31,090 nt of DNA from NCBI GenBank assembly GCA_964448465.1, contig CAYUVY010000009.1, positions 1 to 31,090 on the forward strand. Direction: 5' to 3'. Origin of the DNA: CAYTYZ01 sp964448465. Its GTDB lineage: Bacteria; Patescibacteriota; Microgenomatia; UBA12405. Made by a program: the position numbers and the translations under genes. Of the stretch, positions 1-7,350 are shown one piece after another. Under the pieces are notes generated by a model. That model was not told the DNA's origin. It saw only the letters and a list, made by a program, of their open reading frames with translations, and searched no databases. The first letter of the stretch is position 1; every line of letters begins with the position of its first letter.

Positions 1-50
1 CCAGTTGGAAGAAATTTGCGCTTTTATAAGCCCAAATCTCTTCCAATCGG
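1..50 (+). repeat. Long imperfect inverted repeat (RNA hairpin)
   Basis: Bases 1-23 pair with 28-50 around the 4-base loop 24-27. Twenty of the 23 positions pair, one of them G-T, and the three mismatches are at 3/48, 13/38 and 19/32. The outer arm TTGGAAGA pairs with TCTTCCAA, and the inner GC plus TT closes the loop. No T-tract follows, so it is not an ordinary intrinsic terminator. It lies about 55 bases before the start codon of the orphan ORF at 106 and could be the 5' end of a structured transcript. The window begins here, so it may extend further left. Confidence 0.6.
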
Positions 51-92
51 GAAGATTAAGATACGAAAAACGTTACGAACTAAGATACGCAC

Positions 93-98
93 AAGGAG
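93..98 (+). promoter_or_regulatory. Shine-Dalgarno site of the 108-aa ORF
   Basis: AAGGAG at 93-98 lies 7 bases before ATG at 106 and decides that start over the upstream in-frame start at 16. It is the only well-placed Shine-Dalgarno site I found; almost all other gene starts in the window have a TATAAT-like box at that distance instead. A second strong match, AAAGGAGGT at 452-460, follows the ORF stop but has no suitably spaced start codon. Confidence 0.6.
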
Positions 99-105
99 TA
101 CCATC

Positions 106-432
106 ATGAAATCGCTCGGCAAGAAAGATTGTTTCCCACTCGCCCTGTTCCTTCAACCACTACGGATCAACAAGCTCGATTATCTGCCCATTCTGACCCA
201 AGGACAAAAGCTGGTCGCCGGAACCAAAGGAGCCGTTGGCGGAAGTGAGTATCTGTGTACGTGTTCGTCGAATGAAGATGTCGAAATTCTGAACGACTTG
301 TGGGGGTCCGACGAGGGGTGCCTATTCTGGTACATCATGCCTGAGCTGGCTTATTCGGCCACCATGATCGTCCAGATCCAGCCCGACCAGATCGAGATCT
401 TCGAGATCGTCCAGTTCGACGTCGTCGAGTAA
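106..432 (+). CDS. Orphan 108-aa protein upstream of a hammerhead ribozyme
   Basis: I do not recognise this protein. It starts with MKSLGKKDCF and has a proline- and leucine-containing N-terminal part (about residues 12-30), a small glycine-rich stretch (about 35-45), three cysteines in the middle, and an acidic, isoleucine/valine-rich C-terminus ending DVVE. There is no signal peptide or clear membrane helix. The start at 106 is chosen because AAGGAG lies 7 bases upstream. The codons end mostly in C or G and the GC content is clearly above that of the rest of the window, so the gene looks foreign to its neighbours. Downstream on the same strand are a rod-like hairpin (477-576) and a type III hammerhead ribozyme (577-626), so one transcript could carry the ORF and be cleaved after base 582. 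It lacks the GYxDxG motif I associate with Oblin-1 of Obelisk RNAs. It could be a real small protein of a mobile or viroid-like element, or the end of a misjoined contig. Confidence 0.5.
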   Translation: MKSLGKKDCFPLALFLQPLRINKLDYLPILTQGQKLVAGTKGAVGGSEYLCTCSSNEDVEILNDLWGSDEGCLFWYIMPELAYSATMIVQIQPDQIEIFEIVQFDVVE

Positions 433-476
433 CTGCTTGTTCAGCAAAACAAAAGGAGGTGCAAATAGCACAAAAA

Positions 477-576
477 CGGTGTGGGAACAAAAGAGAGAAA
501 GGGTCTTTTCATATTACATTGCAATCGCAATACACTCTAAAAATATGAAACCAACCCAATCCCTCTTCCCACACCG
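477..576 (+). ncRNA. Nested rod-like RNA hairpin joined to the ribozyme
   Basis: Four stacked helices can be read directly. Bases 477-487 pair with 566-576 (11 perfect pairs, CGGTGTGGGAA with TTCCCACACCG). Bases 501-504 pair with 554-557. Bases 507-515 pair with 542-550 (9 perfect pairs, TTTCATATT with AATATGAAA). Bases 518-522 pair with 527-531 around a 4-base loop. The helices share one axis with internal loops between them. The outer helix ends at 576 and ribozyme helix III starts at 577, so the two could stack. After self-cleavage at 582 this rod would be the 3' end of the upstream RNA. No protein function is suggested for this stretch. Confidence 0.7.
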
Positions 577-626
577 CCGCTCTAGAGATATCGTCTCTAC
601 TGACGAGTCCAACAGGACGAAAGCGG
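577..626 (+). ncRNA. Type III hammerhead ribozyme
   Basis: All core positions of the self-cleaving hammerhead family are present. Helix III is CCGC (577-580) with GCGG (623-626), plus the U581-A622 pair. The cleavage-site base is C582. Helix I is TAGAGA (583-588) with TCTCTA (594-599), loop 589-593. The CUGANGA box is CTGACGA (600-606). Helix II is GTCC (607-610), loop AACA (611-614), GGAC (615-618). The GAAA box is 619-622. Helices I and II are closed and helix III is open, which makes it type III. Every helix is perfectly paired and no conserved core base is missing. Cleavage is expected after C582. It lies on the + strand 10 bases from the 3' end of the convergent giant gene. Chance occurrence of the full core with three perfect helices is very unlikely; activity is inferred from family knowledge. 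Confidence 0.92.
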
Positions 627-636
627 GAAGTAAGTG

Positions 637-3600
637 CTACAGCAATTCCTCTTGTGCTGCCCTAAATAGAGCATCGTACTCATCCTTTATTTCGTTAAAT
701 CTGTCTTCACCCACCGTGGCCACCACATCCGCTCTATTAACTGCTTCCAAAATTCTTAAAGTACTCATATCTTTTACTGCCTCTGCAAACTGTTTTGGGG
801 TATATTGTTTACTTTTATCACGAACCTTGCCTCTGGCAATATCCGAGGCAATTCCATCATTTAAAATTACCCTAGTTACCCTCGATATTTGATCATTACT
901 AAAACCCCACTTCTTCATATAATTTGCCGCTGTATCCGCGCTCGGCACTTCGTGACCAAAGTCACGAGCAACATCTTCCGATAATGCTCCTGTTGGTTTG
1001 CCTATATCGTGAAATAAGATGGCCACATCAGCCAGAATCTGCTCATCGGCACTTAGGCTGGCGTACTCTCGCGACTCCTTTAGACTAACTGCCGCTGATC
1101 TTATGTGTTCTCCCAGCAACACCTTATTGTGCTGATACCCATTTTCTCCAAATAATCTTTCAAACTCCGGTACATCTGCCACGATAGCCCTATTGTCCAT
1201 AATCATCTCATCAATTTTTCTGGCAATATCCTGACCTTTTTCGGGAATACTAGCTGCTTCCACTCTCTCGTGGGCTTCAAAATATGACTCAACATAGTCC
1301 CTTCTTTCTTTAAGAACAGTTTTTAGATATTCCCTATCCTCCTCCTTCATTCTGGTAGCCTCCACTAATTCATCAATTTTTTCATCTGTTAGCACTGCTT
1401 TCATTTGTTCAATCTGTTGACCAATTTCTTCTTTGGATAAGCCAGGATAAGCCCCTCTCATACTCTCTATCTCTGTCACAGTTGCACCAAAAGCAGCTTT
1501 TCTTTCCCCTCTGGCTCGGTATAACAAAGCTCCTCCGTTGTCCAAACGATACACTTGTCCTCCAATCGACAACAAATTCTGATCATGCTGAATGTCCCAA
1601 TTTGCTGTTAGCCAATCAATCACTGCTCCAGCTCTATAGTTCCCCTCCCGTGAGATAGTCGTATCCCTCTCGCCTTCAAGCCATTTTGAACCATGAGCAT
1701 ACGTATTGTTTTCCCTAATTTTATACACCCCAGTCTCTGGAACCAAGATTCCCATTGTACGATAAATTGAGTCTGCCAGTTGCTCGTTCCAAACCCTATT
1801 TTCAGCCTCCAGTGGGTCTGTATCGGTTTCCAAGCTACGTGCAAATTTCAAATATGATATTCCCGCACCTTTAGCATCCGGTATTAAAAACGATCCACCC
1901 TCGTTACTACCACCTTGTTCACCAACTTTTTGACTATAGTCAATTATTGGCACTGGAACTTGATAATTTTTCCTTTTTCTAAAATTATCATAATCCTCAA
2001 CAGTAAACAAAAGTTTGCCATCCATATCGTAAATTGGTACGTAGAAACCATTTTCTACAGTTAATCTAGAAACATTAGCCAAAACTGTTTCTCTTGTATC
2101 AAAATTAGCCTCTGGAGACCTTAAAATAATTGAGGATATTTCTGTTGAAGGCACCCCCCCCAACATTAAGCCGTGGGTACTAGATTGAGCCAAATGGGTA
2201 ATTCCAGCATCGTAACTCGATCTGTTCCGATCATATACCAACCACATCTGACCTTCGTGCCCAAGGTTGCCACTATTACCATAACTTTCCGAAATAGACT
2301 TAGTAATTGCTTCCCTTGTGGTCTTGTTTTCCGCCAAAAAAAGCTCAGTCATTATTGAAAAATCAATTTGAAATGGATAGCTATCTGTACCTGCCTTTGA
2401 ACCTAAAGCCTCCTTGGGAAGGTTGCCGGTTGTTAAAATGTAATCTAAAACATTTGCACCGGCATCCTGTAAAGGTGCTCCGTGAATATACATTCCCGTC
2501 TCAAATTTAAATTCAACCTGAGCAGATTGTCTGTTTCTCGCATCTGCTGTATTTTTTTGTTGTTCATCACGACTTCTTTCAATTGTTTGTTTCAAGCGAT
2601 CAAGCCAGATAGTTTTTTTTACTATACCCTTAAGATCCTTGAAAGGTATACTCGACATAGTTGCTACCTCTTCGTCTATAAGTTTTAAATCATCACGAAG
2701 ATAGGCTCTTTTTTCCTTAACCGTCATTTGCGCAATTGGTCTGGAACTTAGAACATGAAAACGCGCAATATTCACTTCTCTTTCTCTACCTTCCGCCTGC
2801 ATAAAAGCCTGTCTATCAGTTAAGTCAACTTTTATTTTAGGAATTTCCATTACTGGATATGCAGTTGCTGCACCTGCTAAAGACTCCCCAATTATCGAAT
2901 CTGTAAACAAAAAAAGCTGGGTCCAATATGGCAAATTTGTTGTAAAGGCCGCTTCGATAACCCTGGCCCTTCCAACCACATCACCATTTCCAAAAACATA
3001 GCTAAGTATCGATCCTCGAACATTTTTAAGTGGACCGCCTTCGGACATGTATTCCATCAACTTAGGAACAGCTTTGGGCAGCTCGGTAATTTCTTTAAAT
3101 CGCTCTGGTTGTCTGGCAAGATATTGCAACACATAGTCCGAGAAAAATTCTTTCCTTAGTCCAGCTAATGATCCTCCTTCACTTGTAGCCCGAAGAAGAC
3201 CAACTATTGCTAAATTAAATCTCTCATATACCGCTTCGTCTGTAACTGATTTAAGTCCTACAGGCAACAATGGATCTGCCAACCTATATTTGTGCAATAG
3301 AGGAGCGGTCAACCTAGGGTCCAAATGCCCATTTATCTCCAACTCTTGACCTAGCACCACAGCATAATCACTAAAAGCTCGCTCCGACTTCTTCTCAACT
3401 AGTTTCCCGATCAAATAGGCATATAGTTCCGTTTTTTGCTTGTTGGTTAAAGTTTTATTTGCAGACAGTAGGTCAAATGCCAATTCTGCTTTTTCTATAC
3501 CCAATAAAACATAGTATTCTGCCGTTGGTACCCCATCCTTAAACAATTCTTCAAATTTTGATCTATTTTCTAACAAGAATTTTCCCAGATCCTCGTTTTC

Positions 3601-5985
3601 CTCATTTTTCCAATATGTCCAAAATTTTCTATCCTGTTCGTTAAATTTAGCCAAAGCTTCGTTGCTAAGGAATAATTTCGTGTGATTATCCGCATTTGGG
3701 CGAAACAGGGCATCGATAATCATCTCATTTAAAAATTTAGCTGTTACATGTCCTTCGCCATCTATGTAACTACCCATATCAAAATCAGGATCTTCACCTT
3801 TTAAGGCTAACAGTAATCTTAATTTGTCACCACAGTATTGCTTGCCATCCACTTTTTCCCAGTTGTCTGGCAAACCCTTGGTTTGCGTATCTAAATACTT
3901 ATCCAACATAACAAATTGATTCGGATTTTCTAGTAATTTGGCATAAAATAGGATATTTTCAGAAACCCTCCCTCGCACCCAATACTGATTATCGCCTTGA
4001 TCAAAAACCTCACCATATTTTTTGTAAACTTTCCAAAATTCTTCTCTTTTTCTTTCGTCCATACCCACCAGAGCACTCAAAGCCTCTGCGCTCAACCTAT
4101 CATCTAATAAATCATTAATCCTTGTACCATGCAATACCAGTTCAGCTGACAAACTAGCTAATTTCTCCCTTGGCTGTGCCGAAATAATTCTAATTTTGTC
4201 CAATTCTGCACTTTCCACTGTTGTATATGAGCCTATATTTTCCCCAATTTTATCAATATAAGCTTCCAAGACCTCGTCTGGCACCTGCAGCAAAGATACC
4301 AGGGTTTTCAAATCCCTGGCCACACCTCTAGCATAGTTTGCTTCTAAAATTTCCAGTTTTTTTGCTAGAATTGCACGAGATTCATCTAGTTTCAAAAACA
4401 AATCTGGATCTTCAAATATCCTTCTCCACACTTTCGAACGTTCATTCGGATCAGTTGTCGCCCAAAAACCAAATACATGATCATTTTCCTTCCTAATCTT
4501 AGCAAGATAAGCTAAAATGGCTGGGCTTTGAGCGACTTCTATTCTCCTATTTATTTCTGCCGTAGTCTCGCAATTATTTATCAAATCATCGAAAGGAATC
4601 AGCAAAACCAAGCCAGGTTCCGAAATTCTTGCAAAACAAGCAATTATCTCGTCTTTGGGCAAGTTAAGTATTGCTGAATCTCCACTACCCAAAGTTCTCC
4701 AGACATGAGTATAAAAGTTAAAAACGTCTTTATAATACCCACTTCCTGGTGTAGGTGTTTCCTTATACATCCCCAACCCATTGCCAGCCAGGCTATAAAT
4801 TTGCATGGCTTTGTCCAGCTTTTCGGAATCTGCGCTTCTGACAAAATCTATGTACTCCTTGTTACTTGGCAATGGGGTAATACTTAAACCGTGTTGGCCC
4901 AGTATCTCGGCATTTTTACAAAGAACCGGATCGTTCAATGCCGCACGCATAGCTGGACGATCCGCAGCCAGTACAGTTAAATCTTGATTAAAATAACGCT
5001 GATACTGAAGATAAATATAGACATCAAACTTGTGCTCGAACAACGCGACCAACTCGGGGACAGCGGTAACTATCGCCTCAAATTTCTTTAATCCATCTGC
5101 TATTTTCTCTTCAAGACCATATCCACGAAAACCCCAGCCGAATTCAGCCGCCATATAGCCCCGATACATAGCCATAGTAGTTTCATTCTGGCTCACCTTT
5201 GACAACTCAAGAATAACATCAGCTGGCAAGCCAACTTCCTGCCCCTCTTCCCCATCAGACAAGTACTTTTGGGCGCTCTCATTTAGGGTATTTATCAGGC
5301 CAGACATCCTCCCCACACTCTCTGCCGAAAAGCGATTTTTTATCTCCTCTTCCGGTAGTTTGACTACTTCGCCAATCGGCTCTGGAAGTTCAACCCTGTT
5401 GCCTCGATAGGCATCAATAAAAATCTTTTGAACCCCTTCAACTTCATAAATTTTAAGATCAACCAACTTGTATTCACTCTGACCCCCAACACTAGTTAGA
5501 GCATCAAGTGCTCGAGGAAGTTTTTGATCATGTTCAAAAGACTCCAAATGATGGGCTATTTTACCTATTCCATTTGAATTACTATCAGTTCCATTGTCTA
5601 GCTTATAAACTCTTCTATATTTTTCCAACACCTCAACTGGGTCATCCACCGCCCCACATATTCTCATAATTTGCCCAATATCTGACTTATTAAACTTATA
5701 GCTTTTCCTAACATCTTCGTACTCACCTTTAACGTTTTTTTTATACCCTGTCGTATACATGTGCTCGGCAAAAAACTCTACCACCTGCACTGCTTTTTCC
5801 GGATCTTCCGCCCCAGCCTTTTCAAACTGCCTCAAAGCACTATCTCTACCCACCCTTTCCCACATATATTGGTCCACCTTTTCCGCCATAGGTTGAAAGG
5901 TCTTCTGAGCCTTTTCTTTAGCACTCTGAATAGTCGTTGCCACTTGTTGTTTTATTGGAATTTTTTCTCTTAGCTGGCCACTCAT
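637..5985 (-). CDS. Giant 1782-aa protein with kinase-like region and C-terminal HD domain
   Basis: The first roughly 1150 residues are helical, soluble-looking and not recognised; there is no signal peptide. Around residues 1265-1350 a segment with STHGLMLGG and FYVPIYDMDGKLL looks like a folded domain I cannot name. Around 1370-1500 a protein-kinase-like or HipA/PI-kinase-like pattern appears: a lysine in SYLKFARS, then HDQNLL near 1468 (catalytic-loop-like) and LDNGG near 1482 (metal-binding, DFG-like). At the C-terminus an HD-family phosphohydrolase domain has H in GEHIRSAA (about 1625), HD in LFHDIGKPTG (about 1657), a further H in FGHEV and D in NRADVV, so the metal ligands look intact. 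The start at 5985 has TATACT 6 bases upstream, consistent with a leaderless mRNA. The gene ends 10 bases from the convergent ribozyme. HD and kinase-like modules together suggest nucleotide- or phosphate-based signalling, but substrate and role are unknown. Confidence 0.75.
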   Translation of the reverse strand: MSGQLREKIPIKQQVATTIQSAKEKAQKTFQPMAEKVDQYMWERVGRDSALRQFEKAGAEDPEKAVQVVEFFAEHMYTTGYKKNVKGEYEDVRKSYKFNKSDIGQIMRICGAVDDPVEVLEKYRRVYKLDNGTDSNSNGIGKIAHHLESFEHDQKLPRALDALTSVGGQSEYKLVDLKIYEVEGVQKIFIDAYRGNRVELPEPIGEVVKLPEEEIKNRFSAESVGRMSGLINTLNESAQKYLSDGEEGQEVGLPADVILELSKVSQNETTMAMYRGYMAAEFGWGFRGYGLEEKIADGLKKFEAIVTAVPELVALFEHKFDVYIYLQYQRYFNQDLTVLAADRPAMRAALNDPVLCKNAEILGQHGLSITPLPSNKEYIDFVRSADSEKLDKAMQIYSLAGNGLGMYKETPTPGSGYYKDVFNFYTHVWRTLGSGDSAILNLPKDEIIACFARISEPGLVLLIPFDDLINNCETTAEINRRIEVAQSPAILAYLAKIRKENDHVFGFWATTDPNERSKVWRRIFEDPDLFLKLDESRAILAKKLEILEANYARGVARDLKTLVSLLQVPDEVLEAYIDKIGENIGSYTTVESAELDKIRIISAQPREKLASLSAELVLHGTRINDLLDDRLSAEALSALVGMDERKREEFWKVYKKYGEVFDQGDNQYWVRGRVSENILFYAKLLENPNQFVMLDKYLDTQTKGLPDNWEKVDGKQYCGDKLRLLLALKGEDPDFDMGSYIDGEGHVTAKFLNEMIIDALFRPNADNHTKLFLSNEALAKFNEQDRKFWTYWKNEENEDLGKFLLENRSKFEELFKDGVPTAEYYVLLGIEKAELAFDLLSANKTLTNKQKTELYAYLIGKLVEKKSERAFSDYAVVLGQELEINGHLDPRLTAPLLHKYRLADPLLPVGLKSVTDEAVYERFNLAIVGLLRATSEGGSLAGLRKEFFSDYVLQYLARQPERFKEITELPKAVPKLMEYMSEGGPLKNVRGSILSYVFGNGDVVGRARVIEAAFTTNLPYWTQLFLFTDSIIGESLAGAATAYPVMEIPKIKVDLTDRQAFMQAEGREREVNIARFHVLSSRPIAQMTVKEKRAYLRDDLKLIDEEVATMSSIPFKDLKGIVKKTIWLDRLKQTIERSRDEQQKNTADARNRQSAQVEFKFETGMYIHGAPLQDAGANVLDYILTTGNLPKEALGSKAGTDSYPFQIDFSIMTELFLAENKTTREAITKSISESYGNSGNLGHEGQMWLVYDRNRSSYDAGITHLAQSSTHGLMLGGVPSTEISSIILRSPEANFDTRETVLANVSRLTVENGFYVPIYDMDGKLLFTVEDYDNFRKRKNYQVPVPIIDYSQKVGEQGGSNEGGSFLIPDAKGAGISYLKFARSLETDTDPLEAENRVWNEQLADSIYRTMGILVPETGVYKIRENNTYAHGSKWLEGERDTTISREGNYRAGAVIDWLTANWDIQHDQNLLSIGGQVYRLDNGGALLYRARGERKAAFGATVTEIESMRGAYPGLSKEEIGQQIEQMKAVLTDEKIDELVEATRMKEEDREYLKTVLKERRDYVESYFEAHERVEAASIPEKGQDIARKIDEMIMDNRAIVADVPEFERLFGENGYQHNKVLLGEHIRSAAVSLKESREYASLSADEQILADVAILFHDIGKPTGALSEDVARDFGHEVPSADTAANYMKKWGFSNDQISRVTRVILNDGIASDIARGKVRDKSKQYTPKQFAEAVKDMSTLRILEAVNRADVVATVGEDRFNEIKDEYDALFRAAQEELL

Positions 5986-5991
5986 TTATTT

Positions 5992-5997
5992 AGTATA
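5992..5997 (-). promoter_or_regulatory. -10 box of the giant gene
   Basis: TATACT on the minus strand lies 6 bases before the ATG at 5985. A possible -35 TTAATT lies 17 bases further upstream. Transcription would start at or very near the start codon. It is divergent from the similar box at 6088-6093. Confidence 0.55.
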
Positions 5998-6064
5998 CAT
6001 ACACTTACTTATATAATTAATACCGTAGTTAGCCTAAGCAATATTAGTGAAAGATAGAATTAAC

Positions 6065-6093
6065 TTTGTTATCTATAAGTAAAAGCGTATACT
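6065..6093 (+). promoter_or_regulatory. Promoter of small membrane peptide and possibly tRNA-Asp
   Basis: TTTGTT at 6065-6070, a 17-base spacer, and TATACT at 6088-6093. The ATG at 6099 follows 5 bases later, so the mRNA would be leaderless. Only 46 bases separate the peptide's stop codon from tRNA-Asp with no terminator between, so this promoter may also transcribe the tRNA. Confidence 0.55.
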
Positions 6094-6098
6094 TCCAT

Positions 6099-6200
6099 AT
6101 GAAGTTTGAGATCACCAAATCCGCCATTATTGCCCTGCTCATTTTTGCTCTTTCTCTAGTCGGCTACAAAATTACCGTGGGGTTTACCAAACAAAAATAA
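6099..6200 (+). CDS. 33-aa single-pass membrane peptide
   Basis: This short ORF reads MKFEITKSAIIALLIFAL and continues to a stop at 6198-6200. Residues 8 to about 25 form one hydrophobic helix, followed by a short basic tail ending KQK. It begins 5 bases after a TATACT box with a suitable -35 region, the same start geometry as the clear genes of this window; that, more than its length, supports it as real. It lies between the divergent giant gene and tRNA-Asp. I do not recognise a family. It could be a small membrane-associated regulator, or a leader ORF whose transcription mainly serves the tRNA. Confidence 0.5.
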   Translation: MKFEITKSAIIALLIFALSLVGYKITVGFTKQK

Positions 6201-6246
6201 TCCCAGCTTTATTTAAAGTCGTTTATTTGCTATAGTACTACCACTA

Positions 6247-6323
6247 GGGCCCGTGGTGCAGCGGTCTAGCACATCCGCCTGTCACGCGGAAGACCGAGGG
6301 TTCGAATCCCTTCGGGCCCGCCA
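6247..6323 (+). tRNA. tRNA-Asp (anticodon GTC)
   Basis: The cloverleaf is complete: acceptor stem GGGCCCG (6247-6253) with CGGGCCC (6313-6319), D stem GTGC/GCAC, anticodon stem TCCGC/GCGGA with loop CTGTCAC (anticodon GTC), T stem GAGGG/CCCTT with loop TTCGAAT, discriminator G6320 and encoded CCA 6321-6323. Its 3' end borders an AT-rich gene block, and part of that end recurs at 13848. Confidence 0.96.
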
Positions 6324-6447
6324 GTATTTTTCCTATCTTTCCAACATAACTAGAAATATTCTACCAGCAAAAAGTACTAGTTTAATCTAACTGTTAGGCA
6401 GCACTTGAATACTTTATTGAACTACACAAAAAACAATGTACGGAAGC

Positions 6448-7350
6448 CTATTCTACTTTTAGATATTCCATTACTTTATCCATCACTTTCTCAACATCTC
6501 CTTTTAAGCACACAAACAGTACTTGTCTCGATAATTTTTTAGCTGTTTCGGACCGAAGAATTGATATTTCAGTGGTATCTATGCTCTCAAGAGGATAGCT
6601 TTGGTTATTTAAGCGTCTAGAGATACCGCGTATTTTACGGCCCAGCTCTTCATATAAATGCCACTCTCCCTTCTCGGCAGGCCATTCTTCAACATATAAA
6701 CTAGCACCAGGAATTATCATAGGTTGCACAACCAAATCAATATTAACAGGCAGATATTGAAGATTAATCATACTCTTTAGCTCATTAGGACCTTTATTAT
6801 TAAAAACTGGACTTACTGAGGAATTTAACTCGGGTTTATTAAATTCAACTGTCTTTACTCCACCCTGAATTACGCCTTGACTATCAATGAGTATTTTCTC
6901 GTCTCCTATTAAACTAAATCCACGATCTGAACATAAACGTAATGCTAACGTGGTTTTTCCCAAACCACTGACACTACCAATAATTAGAACACCCTTTTCT
7001 TTGGTAGCCACAGCACTCCCATGAACATTATATATTCCACTTTTTTGCCTAACATAGTCTAGACAATAGTCTATTACTGAAATAATATCTCTCACCGTAA
7101 TATTACTTCCCAAATTACACCTTAGTACTGCAAAGTTTAAGTCGTGATAAAAAGTAAAGTTTAAGACAGTATCACTAATGACTTTTAGCACAAAGTGATT
7201 ATCTTTTTCAGCAGAATACTGTTCTTTAGTTACTTTGGCCAATGGAATATACTTGTGTAAAAAATCGTGGCTTAAAAGATCTCCGAACAGTTCAAAGTCT
7301 GAGCTTACAATTATCGAATTTGTACCTGATGATACCTTAATTTTTTCCAT
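6448..7350 (-). CDS. HPr-kinase-like P-loop kinase
   Basis: A 300-residue protein of the HprK-related kinase group. The core is NVHGSAV (about 108-114), matching the HG motif just before the P-loop in HprK, then Walker A GSVSGLGKTT (125-134) and GDE (149-151) in the place of Walker B. The N-terminal about 100 residues lack the usual HprK N-domain. HprK-like kinases outside sugar regulation often sit in biosynthetic or surface-glycan clusters and phosphorylate small molecules or peptides; the substrate here is unknown. Its first 14 bases overlap the end of the preceding GT4 gene, so it is the last gene of a translationally coupled minus-strand operon (GT4, HAD and NDPK-like upstream). No phosphotransferase-system gene is visible, which argues against a classical HPr kinase. 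Confidence 0.75.
   Translation of the reverse strand: MEKIKVSSGTNSIIVSSDFELFGDLLSHDFLHKYIPLAKVTKEQYSAEKDNHFVLKVISDTVLNFTFYHDLNFAVLRCNLGSNITVRDIISVIDYCLDYVRQKSGIYNVHGSAVATKEKGVLIIGSVSGLGKTTLALRLCSDRGFSLIGDEKILIDSQGVIQGGVKTVEFNKPELNSSVSPVFNNKGPNELKSMINLQYLPVNIDLVVQPMIIPGASLYVEEWPAEKGEWHLYEELGRKIRGISRRLNNQSYPLESIDTTEISILRSETAKKLSRQVLFVCLKGDVEKVMDKVMEYLKVE

Noticed and set aside
211..390. Long-range pairing CTGGTCG (211-217) with CGACCAG (384-390) inside the orphan ORF
   Set aside because: It is seven pairs in a GC-rich region and the flanks do not continue the helix, so chance is likely.
452..460. AAAGGAGGT as the Shine-Dalgarno site of a second ORF
   Set aside because: The nearest in-frame starts are a GTG that overlaps the site itself and a GTG 18 bases downstream; neither has acceptable spacing.
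1..636. Identification of the left-edge unit as an Obelisk
   Set aside because: The 108-aa protein shows no GYxDxG motif and is shorter than Oblin-1, and a full rod-like fold over the whole unit could not be traced by eye; only the type III hammerhead and local rods fit.
437..892. 151-aa plus-strand ORF overlapping the ribozyme and the giant gene
   Set aside because: It starts with TTG without a fitting Shine-Dalgarno site, reads through the rod hairpin and ribozyme, and its second half is the antisense of the giant protein's HD region.
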